The notes beneath the pieces were generated by a model. It was given only the letters and a program-made list of their open reading frames with translations. It did not search any database and was not told the DNA's origin. The position numbers and the translations under genes are program-made. From Antilocapra americana (Eukaryota; Chordata; Mammalia; Artiodactyla; Antilocapridae): 64,000 nucleotides of DNA. The stretch is taken from positions 8,633,969 through 8,697,968 of the forward strand of contig ML660774.1 in NCBI GenBank assembly GCA_007570785.1, read 5' to 3'. Shown here in pieces: positions 36,053 to 47,149 of this stretch. Each line of letters opens with the position of its first letter. Within the stretch, counting starts at the first letter, position 1.

Positions 36053-36398
36053 CAGGCAGTTTTCCTTTTTTAAATTTTTATTTATTTATTTTTGGCTGTG
36101 CCGGATCTTCATTGCTGCACACGGGATTTCTCTAGCTGTCGCAGGTGGAGGCTGTTCTCTAGTTGCAGGCCTCGGGCTTCTCGTTGCTGTGGCTTCTCCT
36201 GTGGAACATGGGCTCTGGGAGGCTGGGGCTCAGCAGTTGCAGCTCCTGGGTTCTAGAGCGCAGGCTCAGTAGTTGTGATGCATGGCTTGGTTGTCCCATG
36301 GCATGTTGGATCTTCTGGATCAGGGATCAAACCCCTGTCTCCTGCTTGGCAGGCAGATTCTTTACCACTGAGCCACCAGGGAAGTAGCAGGCCGTTTT
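36053..36398 (-). mobile_element. CHR-2-type SINE, long form, with target-site duplication
   Basis: A reverse full-length CHR SINE: tttggctgtgccggatcttc near the left, repeated 'ggctc/cttctc' modules in the middle, and the tRNA-like head accactgagccaccaggga on the right. The flanks are caggcagtttt (36053-36063) and caggccgtttt (36388-36398), with one mismatch. The 74-codon open frame inside is a by-product. Confidence 0.92.
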
Positions 36399-36453
36399 TA
36401 TGATGCCTTTGACATGAAGCTTTTTTGTATAACTCAGATCATCTCTCTTGTTT

Positions 36454-36594
36454 TTGAGAAATGCTGTTGTTCAGTCACCCAGTCATGTCCGACTCTTTGT
36501 GACTCCGTGGACTGAAGCACTCCAGGTCTCTCTGTTCCTCTCCCCAAACTTGCCCAAGTTCATGTCCACAATACAGGAGGCTTGAGGAATGTTG
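36454..36594 (-). mobile_element. BovA-type unit (BovB 3' tail), minus copy of an inverted pair
   Basis: Reverse BovB-like 3' end: gttgttcagtcacccagtca at left, ccgtggactgaagcactcca, then cttgcccaagttcatgtcc. Beyond the BovB-like part it shares more sequence with the plus unit at 37.2 kb. Flanking ttgagaaatg (36454-36463, inside the left edge) and ttgaggaatg (36582-36591) may be a diverged duplication. Confidence 0.8.
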
Positions 36595-37188
36595 TAGGTC
36601 ACAACGATTTGAATTTCATCTTTGCTCAGTTCATTGCTGACTTTGAGGTAGAAGGGAGATCTCCTACCAAGCCCTCTAATCTGTATTTTCTTATTTTGAG
36701 TAAGCGGGAAGATTCTCCTTGTCTACTGGTCTTTTTCTTTTTTGCTCCTGAGGAAATTACTCATCGAGAATCAACAACATATTTTGGATGGTCATTGCTT
36801 AAATATGTATTATCCTTTACTTTGTTTAAACTCACTTTTATTTATAGCTCCATTTATTAATATCATTTGTTCAGGAGAGTGAATGAAGCAAAAGGGTGTA
36901 CTTGAAACCTGCAGAAATGTCCTACACCAGGCTGTGTTTACACTTTCTTCATACTCTTTCTGAGTCATGGCTGCTTCTAGGGCAGATGGTGTAGTGGCTC
37001 TTTTTGCTGGGCTGAGCTGCATAACCTGATGTTTGGCAGAGATTTGGAGATTTAGTGCAGATGCCCAACAATTAGTTGCCCTTGAATAGAAAGCATTGTT
37101 AGAAAATTCTTAAATCTTTTTCCATTCTTGAACATATGGATATTTGGGGATATAGGTAAAATAATCAACTAAGTAACTAAAAGTATAT
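36595..37188. other. Spacer between inverted BovA-type units
   Basis: About 600 bp with no named repeat. Confidence 0.4.
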
Positions 37189-37313
37189 TGAAGTCTTCTG
37201 CATTGTAGACATGAACTTGGGCAAACTTTGGGGAATGGTGAGGGACAGAGAGGCCTGGAGTGCATCTGCCCATGGGGTTGCAAAGAGCTGGACACAACTG
37301 AGCCACTGAACAA
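37189..37313 (+). mobile_element. BovA-type unit (BovB 3' tail), plus copy of an inverted pair
   Basis: Starts gaagtcttctgcattgtag, then gacatgaacttgggcaaac, gagggacagagaggcctgga, and ends aactgagccactgaac. It matches the reversed unit at 36.5 kb over its whole length, including about 17 bases upstream of the BovB-like part. Confidence 0.8.
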
Positions 37314-37559
37314 TGACATTTCTTAAATTTGGTACTCCCTACATATGGTAAATTTGGTACTATCTACACATTTAAACTACCATTATTACACAGTAACTGA
37401 GCAATATTCTTTCCACTTCTAATTTTTTTGTAAAGCCATTTTGCTCAATTTGTCACATGTATCTTTAAACAGTGGGTCTTCATCATCACCAGAGCAACTT
37501 GTTCGGCTCACTCAGATCTCATATTCCATGTCATAGTCCATATATTTTTGAGAAGGGCT

Positions 37560-37783
37560 ACTTTTGAATTGGGCTTCCCAGGCAGCTCAGTGTTAGAGAA
37601 TCTACCTTCAATGCAGGGGACGTGGGTTTGATCCCTGGGTTGGGAAGATCTCCTGGAGAAGAAAACAGCGACTTTCTCCAGTTTCTTGCCTGTACAATCC
37701 CATGGACAGAGGAGTCTGGTGGACCACAGTCCCCAGGGTGCAAAGAGCTGGACAGGACTTAGTGACCGAACAACTTTTGAGTT
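37560..37783 (+). mobile_element. Bov-tA SINE with target-site duplication
   Basis: Full-length plus Bov-tA: gggcttcccaggcagctcag, gtttgatccctgggttggga, and the tail agctggacaggacttagtg. The flanks are acttttgaatt (37560-37570) and acttttgagtt (37773-37783), with one mismatch. Confidence 0.95.
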
Positions 37784-38226
37784 ATACATGATGTTGCCAT
37801 TAGAAATTTTATCCTACATTATAGGTGCTTATTCATATAACATTGAGTTATTCTTCTCACTCATCTTTTAAAATGTATATTTACAATGTTCACCTGTAAC
37901 TGGTCATATAAATGTAAGAATAAAGATTATGTATGTTCAGAATATTTTACAGGTTGTGAAGCTGGCTTCTGTAAGCATCCCAAACTAGCAGTGAAAGAGG
38001 TCATTACAGTAGAACTTTTCTGCCATAAACTATATTTTTTGTTCAGAATAAAGTAATTGAAATGGCATCCTCTAAGGTGACAGATTTTTTAAGGTGATAC
38101 TCTTTTTAAGGTACAATTTATTGAAGGGGGGAAAAAAATCTCTGACCTAAATATCTGACCATACAAACATGTAACTGTGAATTTTTCTGATTTGGGTCAT
38201 TCAGTGTTATTATGAGACTTACACTT

Positions 38227-38420
38227 GGCTTTGCTTATCTGATAGCTCAGTTGGTAAAGAATCCGTCTGCAATGCAGGTGACCCTGGTTTGATTCCTGGG
38301 TTGGGAAGATCCACTGGAGAAAGACTAGGCTAACCACCCCAGTATTCTAACCTAGAGAATTTCGTGGACTGCATAGTCTGTGGGATCACAAAGTCAGACA
38401 CGACTGAGCAACTTTCACTT
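38227..38420 (+). mobile_element. Bov-tA SINE
   Basis: Plus Bov-tA with diverged head ggctttgcttatctgatagc, body gtttgattcctgggttggga and tail gtcagacacgactgagcaac. It lies in direct orientation with the SINE 450 bp to the left. Confidence 0.94.
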
Positions 38421-39074
38421 ATACTTTGATAATACAGAGAAGAATCTAGTATGATATCTGGAAACTGGTTCAAGAAAAAATGCAATCTAATTTCAGTTAA
38501 AGTTTGCTTAAATAATTCATTGAAAAGCTACTCCCTATAGGTTTTTCCTAGCCCCTGTTCCAAACCCTAAGCTGTAGAAAAGTCTCATATGGCTTAAGGG
38601 AAGACTCTCTAAATAATGCCCACATGGGGGAACCACAGAGCCCAGGTGCTCCGTTTGTATGACTTCATCCTGAAACTACCACATGTTTACCCCCAGAGAG
38701 GCAGCAACGTGTTTCTGAAATAATATGTAAATAAAAAACTTTAAGGAAAGAAAATGAATAAAACATCAAACCAAAGTTCATGGTTTCCAGGTGTACATCC
38801 AAGACAGCTTTTTGACAGATGTAAATATTTCCTGAGTAATTACCCTCATCTTCTGATGTGTAGCCTTAATGTCATTTAAACAACATAAATGCACGTTAGG
38901 TAGTTAAAAACAGAATCCCACCTGGATTTCAACCTCAGTTCCACCATTTACTACCTTTTAGTAAATTGCCAGTAAAGACCAGTCACCACTTCTTTTCAAC
39001 TTTCTTTAAGGATGCTTTTCAAGGTAACTATCAAAAACAGAGAAGATAATAAACTTGGAAATGCCTGGCACATA
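38421..39074. other. Single-copy stretch, nothing assigned
   Basis: AT-rich sequence between SINEs. No repeat or exon recognised. Confidence 0.4.
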
Positions 39075-39324
39075 AAAAAACAGTTGAAAAATGAAAAAAC
39101 AAAAGTGTTAGTCACTCAGGAATGTTTGACTCTCTGTGACCTCATGGACTGTGGCCTGCCAGGTTCCTCTGTCCATGGGATTTTCCAGGCAAGAACACTG
39201 AAGTGGGTTGCCATTCCCTCCTCCAGGGGATCTTCCTGACCCAGGGATTGAACCTGGGTCTCCTCCATTGCAGGCAAATTCTTTACTATTTGAACCACTA
39301 GGAAAGCCCAAAAAACAGTTGAAA
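39075..39324 (-). mobile_element. Bov-tA SINE with 15-bp target-site duplication
   Basis: Full-length reverse Bov-tA: tail tgactctctgtgacctcatg on the left, head gaaccactaggaaagccc on the right. A perfect 15-bp direct repeat, aaaaaacagttgaaa, lies at 39075-39089 and 39310-39324. The A-rich site is a typical LINE endonuclease target. Confidence 0.97.
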
Positions 39325-40235
39325 CTGATTAATAAAAGTATAAAATTTTGCTGGTAATTTAGTGATTATTAGTTATGTCTTTCATCCCCAATAATTTATT
39401 TCTACCATTTTGATTGTAAGAGTATAGGATTATTTTGAGGAACTGTAACAATATTCTATATTTATATTTTGAGAAAAATTATAAATAATTTTGCTTTCAA
39501 AATCTGAAGTAATGGAAGCTAGGAATGGATAAGCCATTTTAGGCTTTTCTTTTTTTTTCCCCCAAGAGAGGTTTTTCCCTGGTCCAGTTTTCAATAGAAA
39601 TGGGATATAGAATTTTCCTGCCAAGTGTTCCTGCAAAGTTTTCACAGAAAGGAATTGCTTGTTCTTTGTGTATTTGGTCCTATGGCCATGTCTGAATCAG
39701 GTGAGAGTATGCACTTTGACCAAGAAACTGAAACCTGTGGACGAGACAGCAAACTAGCCCAAGAGACTGGCTACTTTGCGTAAGCTCATCCTGGAAACGC
39801 TACACAAGCAACAGGGAGGGTGATAGCAACCCCAGTGAGCGCTAGTGATCAGCAAGGGTGTTAGGGTCACTCTCCGGGAAGTGAGCAGCTGTCTGGACCT
39901 GAAGAGAACCAGATGCTGCTGACTAGGGGCTGCTGCGAGAAGGAGCTTTCTAACTGTCCTCATCTCTTCATCCAGCATCGCCCTGGCGGAATCACTGTTC
40001 TCTCCATTGCGCTGCAGTGAGGGGACACCGCAGCCCCGTGCCAGCACCAGTGGATGAACCAGATAACAATGAAAGGGTGGGGCGGGAGCCCTGATCATTA
40101 CCGTCTCAAGTGGGGAGGCTGGTACCCTCTCCTTGCTTCATGGACAAGATAATTACAACAGAGGGAATTGGACTCCAAGAATAGCAGTGCCTGGGCGAAA
40201 GAAATGGGAGTTCAGTGAAAGGCAGGATTGAAGCT
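39325..40235. other. Single-copy stretch with a GC-richer right half
   Basis: The part at about 39740-40120 is richer in GC and CpG than its surroundings. It holds a 114-codon minus-strand open frame (39754-40098) without a recognised domain. Confidence 0.35.
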
Positions 40236-40468
40236 TGGAGTAGATGTGCTGTTGTTATTTAGTTGCTAAGTGGTGTCCAATTTTTGCGACCCCATGGCAG
40301 TACCCCACCAGGCTCCTCTGTCCATGGGATTTCCCAGGCAGGTATACTGGATTAGTTGTCATTTCCTTCTCCAGGGGATCTTCCTGACCCAGGGATTGAA
40401 CAAGAGTGTTATGCATTGGCAGGTGGATTCTCTACCACTTGAGCCACCAGGGAAGCCCTGGAGTAGAT
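40236..40468 (-). mobile_element. Bov-tA SINE with target-site duplication
   Basis: Reverse Bov-tA: gctaagtggtgtccaatttt on the left, acttgagccaccagggaagc on the right. A perfect 10-bp repeat, tggagtagat, lies at 40236-40245 and 40459-40468. Confidence 0.96.
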
Positions 40469-40689
40469 ACAGAGGCTTCCAAATTTGTGATAATAGAAGC
40501 TCTTGTCTCTAAGTCATTTCCATAACCTCCCAAGGGTACCAGGAGAAGAATACACAGTAGGTATAAGTTTTACCCTCTACTCTGATTAAGTGCTCCCAGA
40601 TAAGGTAATCAGTAGTCCTAGCAGAATTTAAGTTCATAGGAAGAGAAAAGAAAAAACTTTTTTTTTAATAAAGGTAATTGAAGAGGTAC

Positions 40690-43660
40690 ACTAATTTTTT
40701 TTGAGGTGTATTACCTCTGAAAAGAAAAATAGGTACTGAAGACCCTAATCAGAGCAAGCTGAATTAATGGCACAGATAAAGCAAGAATTTAAAATAGCTA
40801 TCTTCAGAGAGAAGGGCAAAATATTATCAATATGGATAAGGAAAATCAGTGAAGAAGAAGAATCAAATAAAGACAGGAATAAAATACATAACAGAAGAAT
40901 GGATGTAGCCAAAGAATGAATCAGTGAAATCAAGGACATAGCTATAGAATTTTCCTAGAAGTTGCAATAAAGGAATAGCCAGGTGAAAAATATTCAAGAA
41001 TAACTAAAATATAGAAGATAAAAATAGAAAGGTCAATTTTGATCTATTAGCTAAACTGGATGGAGCCTGGCATTTTTGTTGTTGAAATAATGGCTAAGAA
41101 TTAAATATAGAAGAATCAGATCAAAAGGGTCCATAGAGCAAGGGACAACATCGATAAAGAAAACCCCAAATCTTGACCTGAGGTGTTTCATTTAAAACAT
41201 CAAAGACAAAATCCTAAAAATGTCTAGAAGAAATATCTTACTAAAAATTAATGAACATCAAAAATCTCAGTGGCAACTGTAGAATGTTAAAGTAATATTT
41301 TTAAAAGATTGAAGGAAAATAATCTCATTTAAACTGGCACATACAAGTAAATTATTATTTAAACATGAGATTGATTAAAAGCATTGTGAGATATACGTAC
41401 AAGTCATAAAAAACATAAACTCTATAGAAAACATTCTTCAGGAGGTCCTATGCAGAGAAAACACATGGTTTCAGAAGAAATAAATAATGGCCCAAAGTGT
41501 GTGTAATTCTTTGTATATATCTATAACTGACCTATCCAGTAGGCCTTTATTTTTGCTGGAAATATTCTATTTTTGCTGTCCAATCTGATAGTCCTTAGCC
41601 ATATATGGCTATTATTACGTAAAGTGTGGCTAATGTGGCAAAAAACCCTGAGCTTTCAATTTTATTTAATTTTAAGGAATTTATATTTGAATCACCATCT
41701 CTGGTTTGTGGGTTACAACCTTGTATAGCTTTATAATAATCAAAGTAAAAGTTGTAGATCATACTAGTATATGGTGAAAAGTATGGAAAAAGGAGAGATC
41801 AGGAGATTTTGATGGAAAACGGAGGTCCTTTTGTTTAGGGGGAATAAATAGATGTTAATGGGCTCTAAGAAAATAAAGTACAAAGTTTAATACATTAACA
41901 ACCAAAATATAGAGGTTGAATTTTAATTTTCAAACCAGATGGAAAAAAATTGATCTAGTCAATGAAACGCAGGTGAGGAAAAAGATTAAATAAGAATAAA
42001 GGATAATTACATAAAGAAATAGAAGTAAATCATGACAGTAATTAAAATAAATGTAAAGAAATTAAACATGCACATCGAATCAGTGAGACACTCAGCAGAA
42101 ATAAGATGCCACAATGTCTACAAGAAAAATTTAAGATGAAAAGAAACAGAAAAATGGAAAATAAATAGTTAAAATATGGAAAACTGATCAATTTCAGTAA
42201 CATAAAATGCAATTTAAGCTGTTAAGTAAAATATATAATAAAAATAAAAGTAAAATATATAAATGTTGTTTATATTAGAAAAGTAAAGATTGAAATGTAA
42301 ATGATGGAAAAATACTTGTATTATGAATGAATACTTGCATGAATATTTGTATTATGAAAAAAGATGTTATGAGTGTAAAGTAGGTAGATCAACAACTGTA
42401 ATTAGTGTTAACAGATCTCTGAGAAGAAAAACTGATTAAGAAGACAATGAAAAAAGGAAGGATTTAGAATATTTGAGGGAAAATACCCTCAGGATTAGTA
42501 AACTTAAACTGGTAGATGTAAACAATTTTATACTCTGAAACATAGGATACACATTCTTTTTGCACATACATGAATATTTATAAATGACTCAAATTTTATA
42601 AAGGCAAAATCATAAAATTAGAGATCAATAACAAAAATATAGTTTTAAAAAACCTGCAGATAACCTCATATAATATAGAGACAAAGTATGATGAGTTTAT
42701 CATGAACAACATAATGGCTAAAAATTTGAAAACTGAGATTAAATAATGAATTTCTGGAGCTATGTATAATACAAAATTGTTACAGGATTAGATAAAAAAC
42801 TTGGATATGATATTTATCAGGAAAGAAATTAAAATATAATCAAATACCTATTTGCCCCAAACAGCTCCAACACCATCTTGTTTTAAATATGCACTCTACT
42901 TAACTCAAGGAACAGGTAATTTCTATCTTATTTAACAAAAAGCTTTCAAACTCAATTAACTCTAATAACATTTAAAACATACATAATAATTGAATATATT
43001 TTTTCCTAAAGAAAATCATATTTAAGTACCATACATTTTATTAAAGTACATAACCTCCAGCAATAGTCATAACCATTGAAAAAGCTGTGGTTATATAACC
43101 CTTAAAAATGGAAAAAAAGAAAAGTGATTTTCCCAATTGCTAGAAATGTTTGACATAATACTGAAAATCTTAGTTAATGCAAGAGAATAATAAAAATAAA
43201 TTGGGTGCCTAAGAATCAAAGAGGAGCAACAAATCTCATTTGTTTACAGATGATGGGACCTTTAAAAAAAACAAGCAAAATCAATAGGGAAACTTAGAAT
43301 TTATAATACTGAGCAAAGCTATTTAATACTGTGGCGCTAGTGGTAAAGAAACTGCCTGTCAATGCAGGAGACCTAAGACCTATGTGTTCGATTCCTGGAT
43401 CCAGAAGATCCCCTGGAGAAAGAAATGGCAACTCACGCCAGTAATCTTGTCTGGACAATCCCATGGACAGAGGAGCCTGGAGGGCTATAATCTCTAGAGT
43501 GACAAAGAATCATCCACAACAAGCTAAGTACTTCAGCAGCACAGCCATCTCAAATCAGCAGCACTTTTTAATACCAATTTGGAAAATATATAAGACATTA
43601 TTGATAGTAATAACATTCTAAATGAATTCACAAATTAACATAATAAAGAATCCAATCTTT
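40690..43660 (+). mobile_element. Ancient L1 (L1M-type), ORF1 to mid-ORF2, degenerate
   Basis: This A-rich 3 kb block keeps L1 landmarks in order. ORF1-like sequence lies near 40745-41250, including catcaaagacaaaatcct as the ORF1 C-terminal part. attcttcaggaggtcctatg near 41432 matches the end of ORF1. ORF2 reverse-transcriptase-like sequence follows near 43140-43270, with acataatactgaaaatctta and tttgtttacagatgatggg, where the family has the catalytic FADD. All frames are broken. A Bov-tA is nested at 43330-43544. Both limits are approximate and intervening indels are likely. Confidence 0.65.
43330..43544 (+). mobile_element. Bov-tA SINE nested in the old L1
   Basis: Plus Bov-tA: gtggcgctagtggtaaagaa, gagacctaagacctatgtgt, gaagatcccctggagaaaga, and the tail gagtgacaaagaatcatcc. 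The word tttaatac at 43322-43329 and 43567-43574 is a possible short duplication. L1-like sequence resumes on the right, so the SINE is younger. Confidence 0.93.
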
Positions 43661-44312
43661 TCTGTAGTTTAGGAATTGGAAGAGGGTCTAAGGTGAATCT
43701 GGTTAGTAGCTTTCCAAAGAATTATTTAATTGAAGTTTAACTAAGCTTAGAATTTAAGAAAATATTTTTCTTAGTTTCCAACTGTAATGCCAAATTCTTC
43801 TCAGTGCTTTCCAAGATATAATCAAGTAATACATGAATTACTCAGATTAGAGAACAAGTCTCATAATAACATCCAATCAGTTGCCTATTCACATAGACGA
43901 TGTATGTGATGGTGGTAACCTCTAAACTGCCTCTTCGCTGAATCCTGCCTCCTGGCTTCATATTAGTCTCTTGGTCATCTCCCACTCTCCTGGTTTCATG
44001 CTTTCATGTAATTCTCTTACCTTGAACGTGGGTTGGATCTGGTGCCCATCTTCTAGAACACAGAATGTGGAAAAGGATATGAGATGTCACTTCTGAGATG
44101 AGGTTGTGAAGAAGCTGTGGTTTCTGTCTTGCTCTCCTTTTCTTCCAACCTACTCTTAGAGAAGCTTGATACCTGCTGTCAGTGACGCTTTAAGGAAAGG
44201 CCACGTGGCAAGGAACCAAAGGAGGTCTTTGCCACAACCGGAGAGAAACTGATTTGACCAAAAAGACCGTGAATGAGTTTAAAGCCAGCTTCCCCGAGTT
44301 GATCCATTAGAG
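43661..44312. other. Unassigned sequence
   Basis: No repeat recognised. Composition becomes less AT-rich toward 44000. Confidence 0.35.
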
Positions 44313-44500
44313 CAGGAGTCCCCAGCCTCCAGTCCATGGACTGGTATCTCCGGTCAGATCAGCAGCAGCATTAGATTAAAGTGCACAATAAATGGAATGC
44401 ATTTGATTCATCCCGAAAGCACCCTTCCGACCTCCAGTCCATGGAAAAATTGTCTTCCACGAAATCGGTCCCTGTGCCAAAAGGGTTGGGGACCACCTTT
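44313..44500 (-). mobile_element. hAT-type DNA transposon relic (MER30-like)
   Basis: Begins caggagtccccagcctcc and ends aagggttggggaccacctt, reading inward from both sides as a diverged CAGGGGTCCCC terminus. Inside are cagcattagattaaagtg, gcacaataaatggaatgc and gaaaaattgtcttccacgaa. Together these fit a mammalian non-autonomous hAT element. The exact family name is uncertain and orientation is arbitrary. Confidence 0.65.
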
Positions 44501-45367
44501 GCTTTGGATGAGACTGCATCCCCTGCTGACCTTTTGAGAGGCTTTGAAGCCACACCCAGATTCCTAACTCACAGAAACAGTGAGACAATATATGTTTGCT
44601 GTAGTGAGCTGCCAGCTTTTGCCGTAATGTGTTATTCAGCACTAGGTAAGCAATGCAGACAGTTGTCCAAATAGACTATTAGCTAAAGAGAAATGTGAAT
44701 GGTGAGTACTTCAAAATGAGGACGATGCTCTACTTAATATACTTGTGGACTAAGTAACGACAAAACCAAAGATCTCATCATAGTTCCATAAAGGCCTTAG
44801 AATCACTGAATCTGCTCAATCAAAACTAGGTTATGAGACATGGCTGATACTGTAAATTTGTGCTGATTCATTTAGTGCTCATTTGAACTATTTCATCCTT
44901 TACCTCCTTGTATCATGGGGCTGGAAAGCAACTATTGAATTTACAAGTTTTCTAGATCATGAGCATAGCTCTGTGCAATAATAGGAAGTCAGAAGTTCCT
45001 CAGGAGAGAATTTCATTTTTTTCAGATGAAAAACTAATTTTTTCCCCAGGAGAAGGATTTTGCCTTATCCCCTGTGTGTGCTTTCTGCCTTGAACATAAA
45101 AGTGACATTTAGATGTCTAAGACGTCACGCAACCATGACCATCAGGAGGAAAAACCGCATGCTAGAAATGGAGAAGCAGAGAGCTGGAAGGTTTCTGGGT
45201 TGCCGATGGCATTGTTGAGGAGAAGGGCTAGTCTAGACTCCTTGTTAATGTATCAAATACACTGTTTCTTAGTCAAACCTTGTGATAGGATTTTCTGCTA
45301 TTCACAGCTGAGTGTATTCTTAACTGAAACAGGACAATAATTTTAGTGTTTTGTATCAAGATTTCCT
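44501..45367. other. Unassigned sequence
   Basis: No repeat recognised. Open frames of 75-97 codons overlap the hAT relic or lack domains. Confidence 0.35.
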
Positions 45368-45608
45368 AGGCTATGTAAAGTGAAGTGAAAGTGTTCGTTG
45401 CTCAGTCATGTCCAACTCTTTGCAACCCCATGCGCTGTAGCCCGCCAGGCTCCTCTGTCCTTGGGATTCTCCAGGCAAGAATATTGGAGTGGGTTGCCAT
45501 GCCCTCCTCCAGGCGATTTTCCTGATCCAGGGATCGAACCCATATCTCCCGCATTGCAGGCAGATTCTTTACCATCTGAGACACCAGAGAAGCCCCAGGC
45601 TATGTAAA
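45368..45608 (-). mobile_element. Bov-tA SINE with target-site duplication
   Basis: Full-length reverse Bov-tA: gttgctcagtcatgtccaac on the left, tctgagacaccagagaagcc on the right. A perfect 12-bp repeat, aggctatgtaaa, lies at 45368-45379 and 45597-45608. Confidence 0.97.
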
Positions 45609-45781
45609 CCTAATTTAAAATTGGATTCTTTGGCTGAGGAATAAATTCTCTCAGGTCATATTACTCAATAATGGGTGAAAATGAGTCAGAGAGTACTAAA
45701 GTCCTAAGTCATCTTTTGGTGAACTGTTCCCAATTCCAAGAAAGTTTCTAACTCAACCCAGGTATATAATAGTTTGAAGGA

Positions 45782-45992
45782 AAGTGAAAGTTTTAGTCAC
45801 TCAGTTGTGTCTGATGCTTTGCGACCCCATGAACTCCAGCCCACCAGGCTTCTCTGTCCATGGGATTCTCCAGGCAAGGATCCTGGAGTGGGTTGCCATT
45901 CCCTTCTCCAGGGGCTCTTCTCGACCCAGGGATCAAACTCAGGTCTCTTGCATTTCAGGCAGATTCTTTACCATCTGAGCCACCAGGGAAGA
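45782..45992 (-). mobile_element. Bov-tA SINE, full length
   Basis: Reverse Bov-tA: cactcagttgtgtctgatgc on the left, accatctgagccaccaggga on the right. It is in the same orientation as the SINE 175 bp to the left. No clear duplication was found. Confidence 0.96.
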
Positions 45993-46390
45993 TCAATAGC
46001 TCAAAAAAGTACCTCTTTGATTACTTTCTTTGAACTTCAGGGTTATTAAGTGGGATTCCTATGACAACCTGAAGTCTGCTGTTAGAATGAGAGCCATCTG
46101 TCCGGTATAATGAGTCCTATTCTATTTTACCAGTTACTTTTGGTTCCTGAGAAATATGTGTAAGTTATAAATTTAGGGCACCATCCAGCACCATCCAGGA
46201 AATAGTACAGTAATGTAATGGTCTGAGAGTCCAATAAATCTCCTTGCTTTATTCAGGGCACTTTGTGGCTAGAAATAGAATCCAACTCTGGCTGGTTTAA
46301 AGCAGAACGAATTTTATTGAAAGGATGTTGGTTAATTCACAGAATTGTCAGAATAGCTGAATAGTCAGACTTGGGAAATAGGCAAGCACT
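45993..46390. other. Unassigned sequence, possibly an old repeat at the right
   Basis: The segment near 46283-46325 (aactctggctggtttaaagc then gaattttattgaaaggatg) looks like a mammal-wide repeat end that I cannot name. Confidence 0.3.
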
Positions 46391-46516
46391 AAGGGAGGTG
46401 ACTCAGTGGACATGAATTTGAACAAACTTGAGACAGTGAAGGACAGGGAAGCCTGGTGTGCTGCGAAGAGTCGGACACAACTTAGCAACTGAACAGCAGC
46501 AGCAAGGGAGGTGACT
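46391..46516 (+). mobile_element. Minimal BovB 3' insertion (about 100 bp) with target-site duplication
   Basis: Between perfect 13-bp copies of aagggaggtgact (46391-46403 and 46504-46516) lies only the last 100 bp of BovB: gtggacatgaatttgaacaa, ggacagggaagcctggtg, gagtcggacacaacttagca. This is a single, extremely truncated retrotransposition. Confidence 0.95.
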
Positions 46517-46967
46517 GATGACAGCCACAGTCTAAACTTCCATCTAGCACAGCCTGGTGGGGAGATTTCTCTCGTTGTGAAGGGACAATAGAGGTCAGTG
46601 CTGGTTCTGGACCAGTTGTCATCTCTAGTCACCACTTTTGGTTCTAATATCTTGGAAAGAGAAAAATGTTCCTTTCTTTTGGAACAGAATTCTCCTGTCT
46701 GTCTGCATCTAGCAATAAGATTAACTAAAATTTTAAAAAAATTAAATGTGGACAAAACTTAGTACTTACTATGTTCCAAAATGATTTCTAACTTACTTCC
46801 TTACCCCCTTGCCAAGAATATTTTATTAAATAAGAGATGATATAAGAATGGGGAAGACAAAATGCTTAAGAAAAATATGAAAAATGATTGGTTATCAGAT
46901 AATTAAATAAAATAGCCAAAGAATGACAAAGATCTTATTATATTGTATGCATATAAGAAGAGTCTAG

Positions 46968-47149
46968 GGAACTTCTCTGGTAGTCTAGTGGTTGAGACTT
47001 TGTTTTCCAGTGCAAGGGATGCAAGTTTGATCCCTGGTAGGGGAGATAAAATCCCACATGCCTTGTGGCCAAAAATCCAAAGCATAAAACAGAAGTGATA
47101 TTGTAACAAATTCAATAAAGACTTTAAAAATGGTATGCATCAAAAAAAA
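46968..47149 (+). mobile_element. CHR-type SINE, plus orientation
   Basis: Head gaacttctctggtagtctag, then gtttgatccctggtagggga, atcccacatgccttgtggcc, then a long A-rich end with acaaattcaataaagacttt and a final A run. It is of the cetartiodactyl CHR-1/CHR-S kind. Confidence 0.88.

Noticed and set aside
36163..36387. 74-codon open frame resembling a secreted peptide
   Set aside because: It is a reverse CHR SINE. The 'tail' SCLAGRFFTTEPPGK is the translated SINE head.
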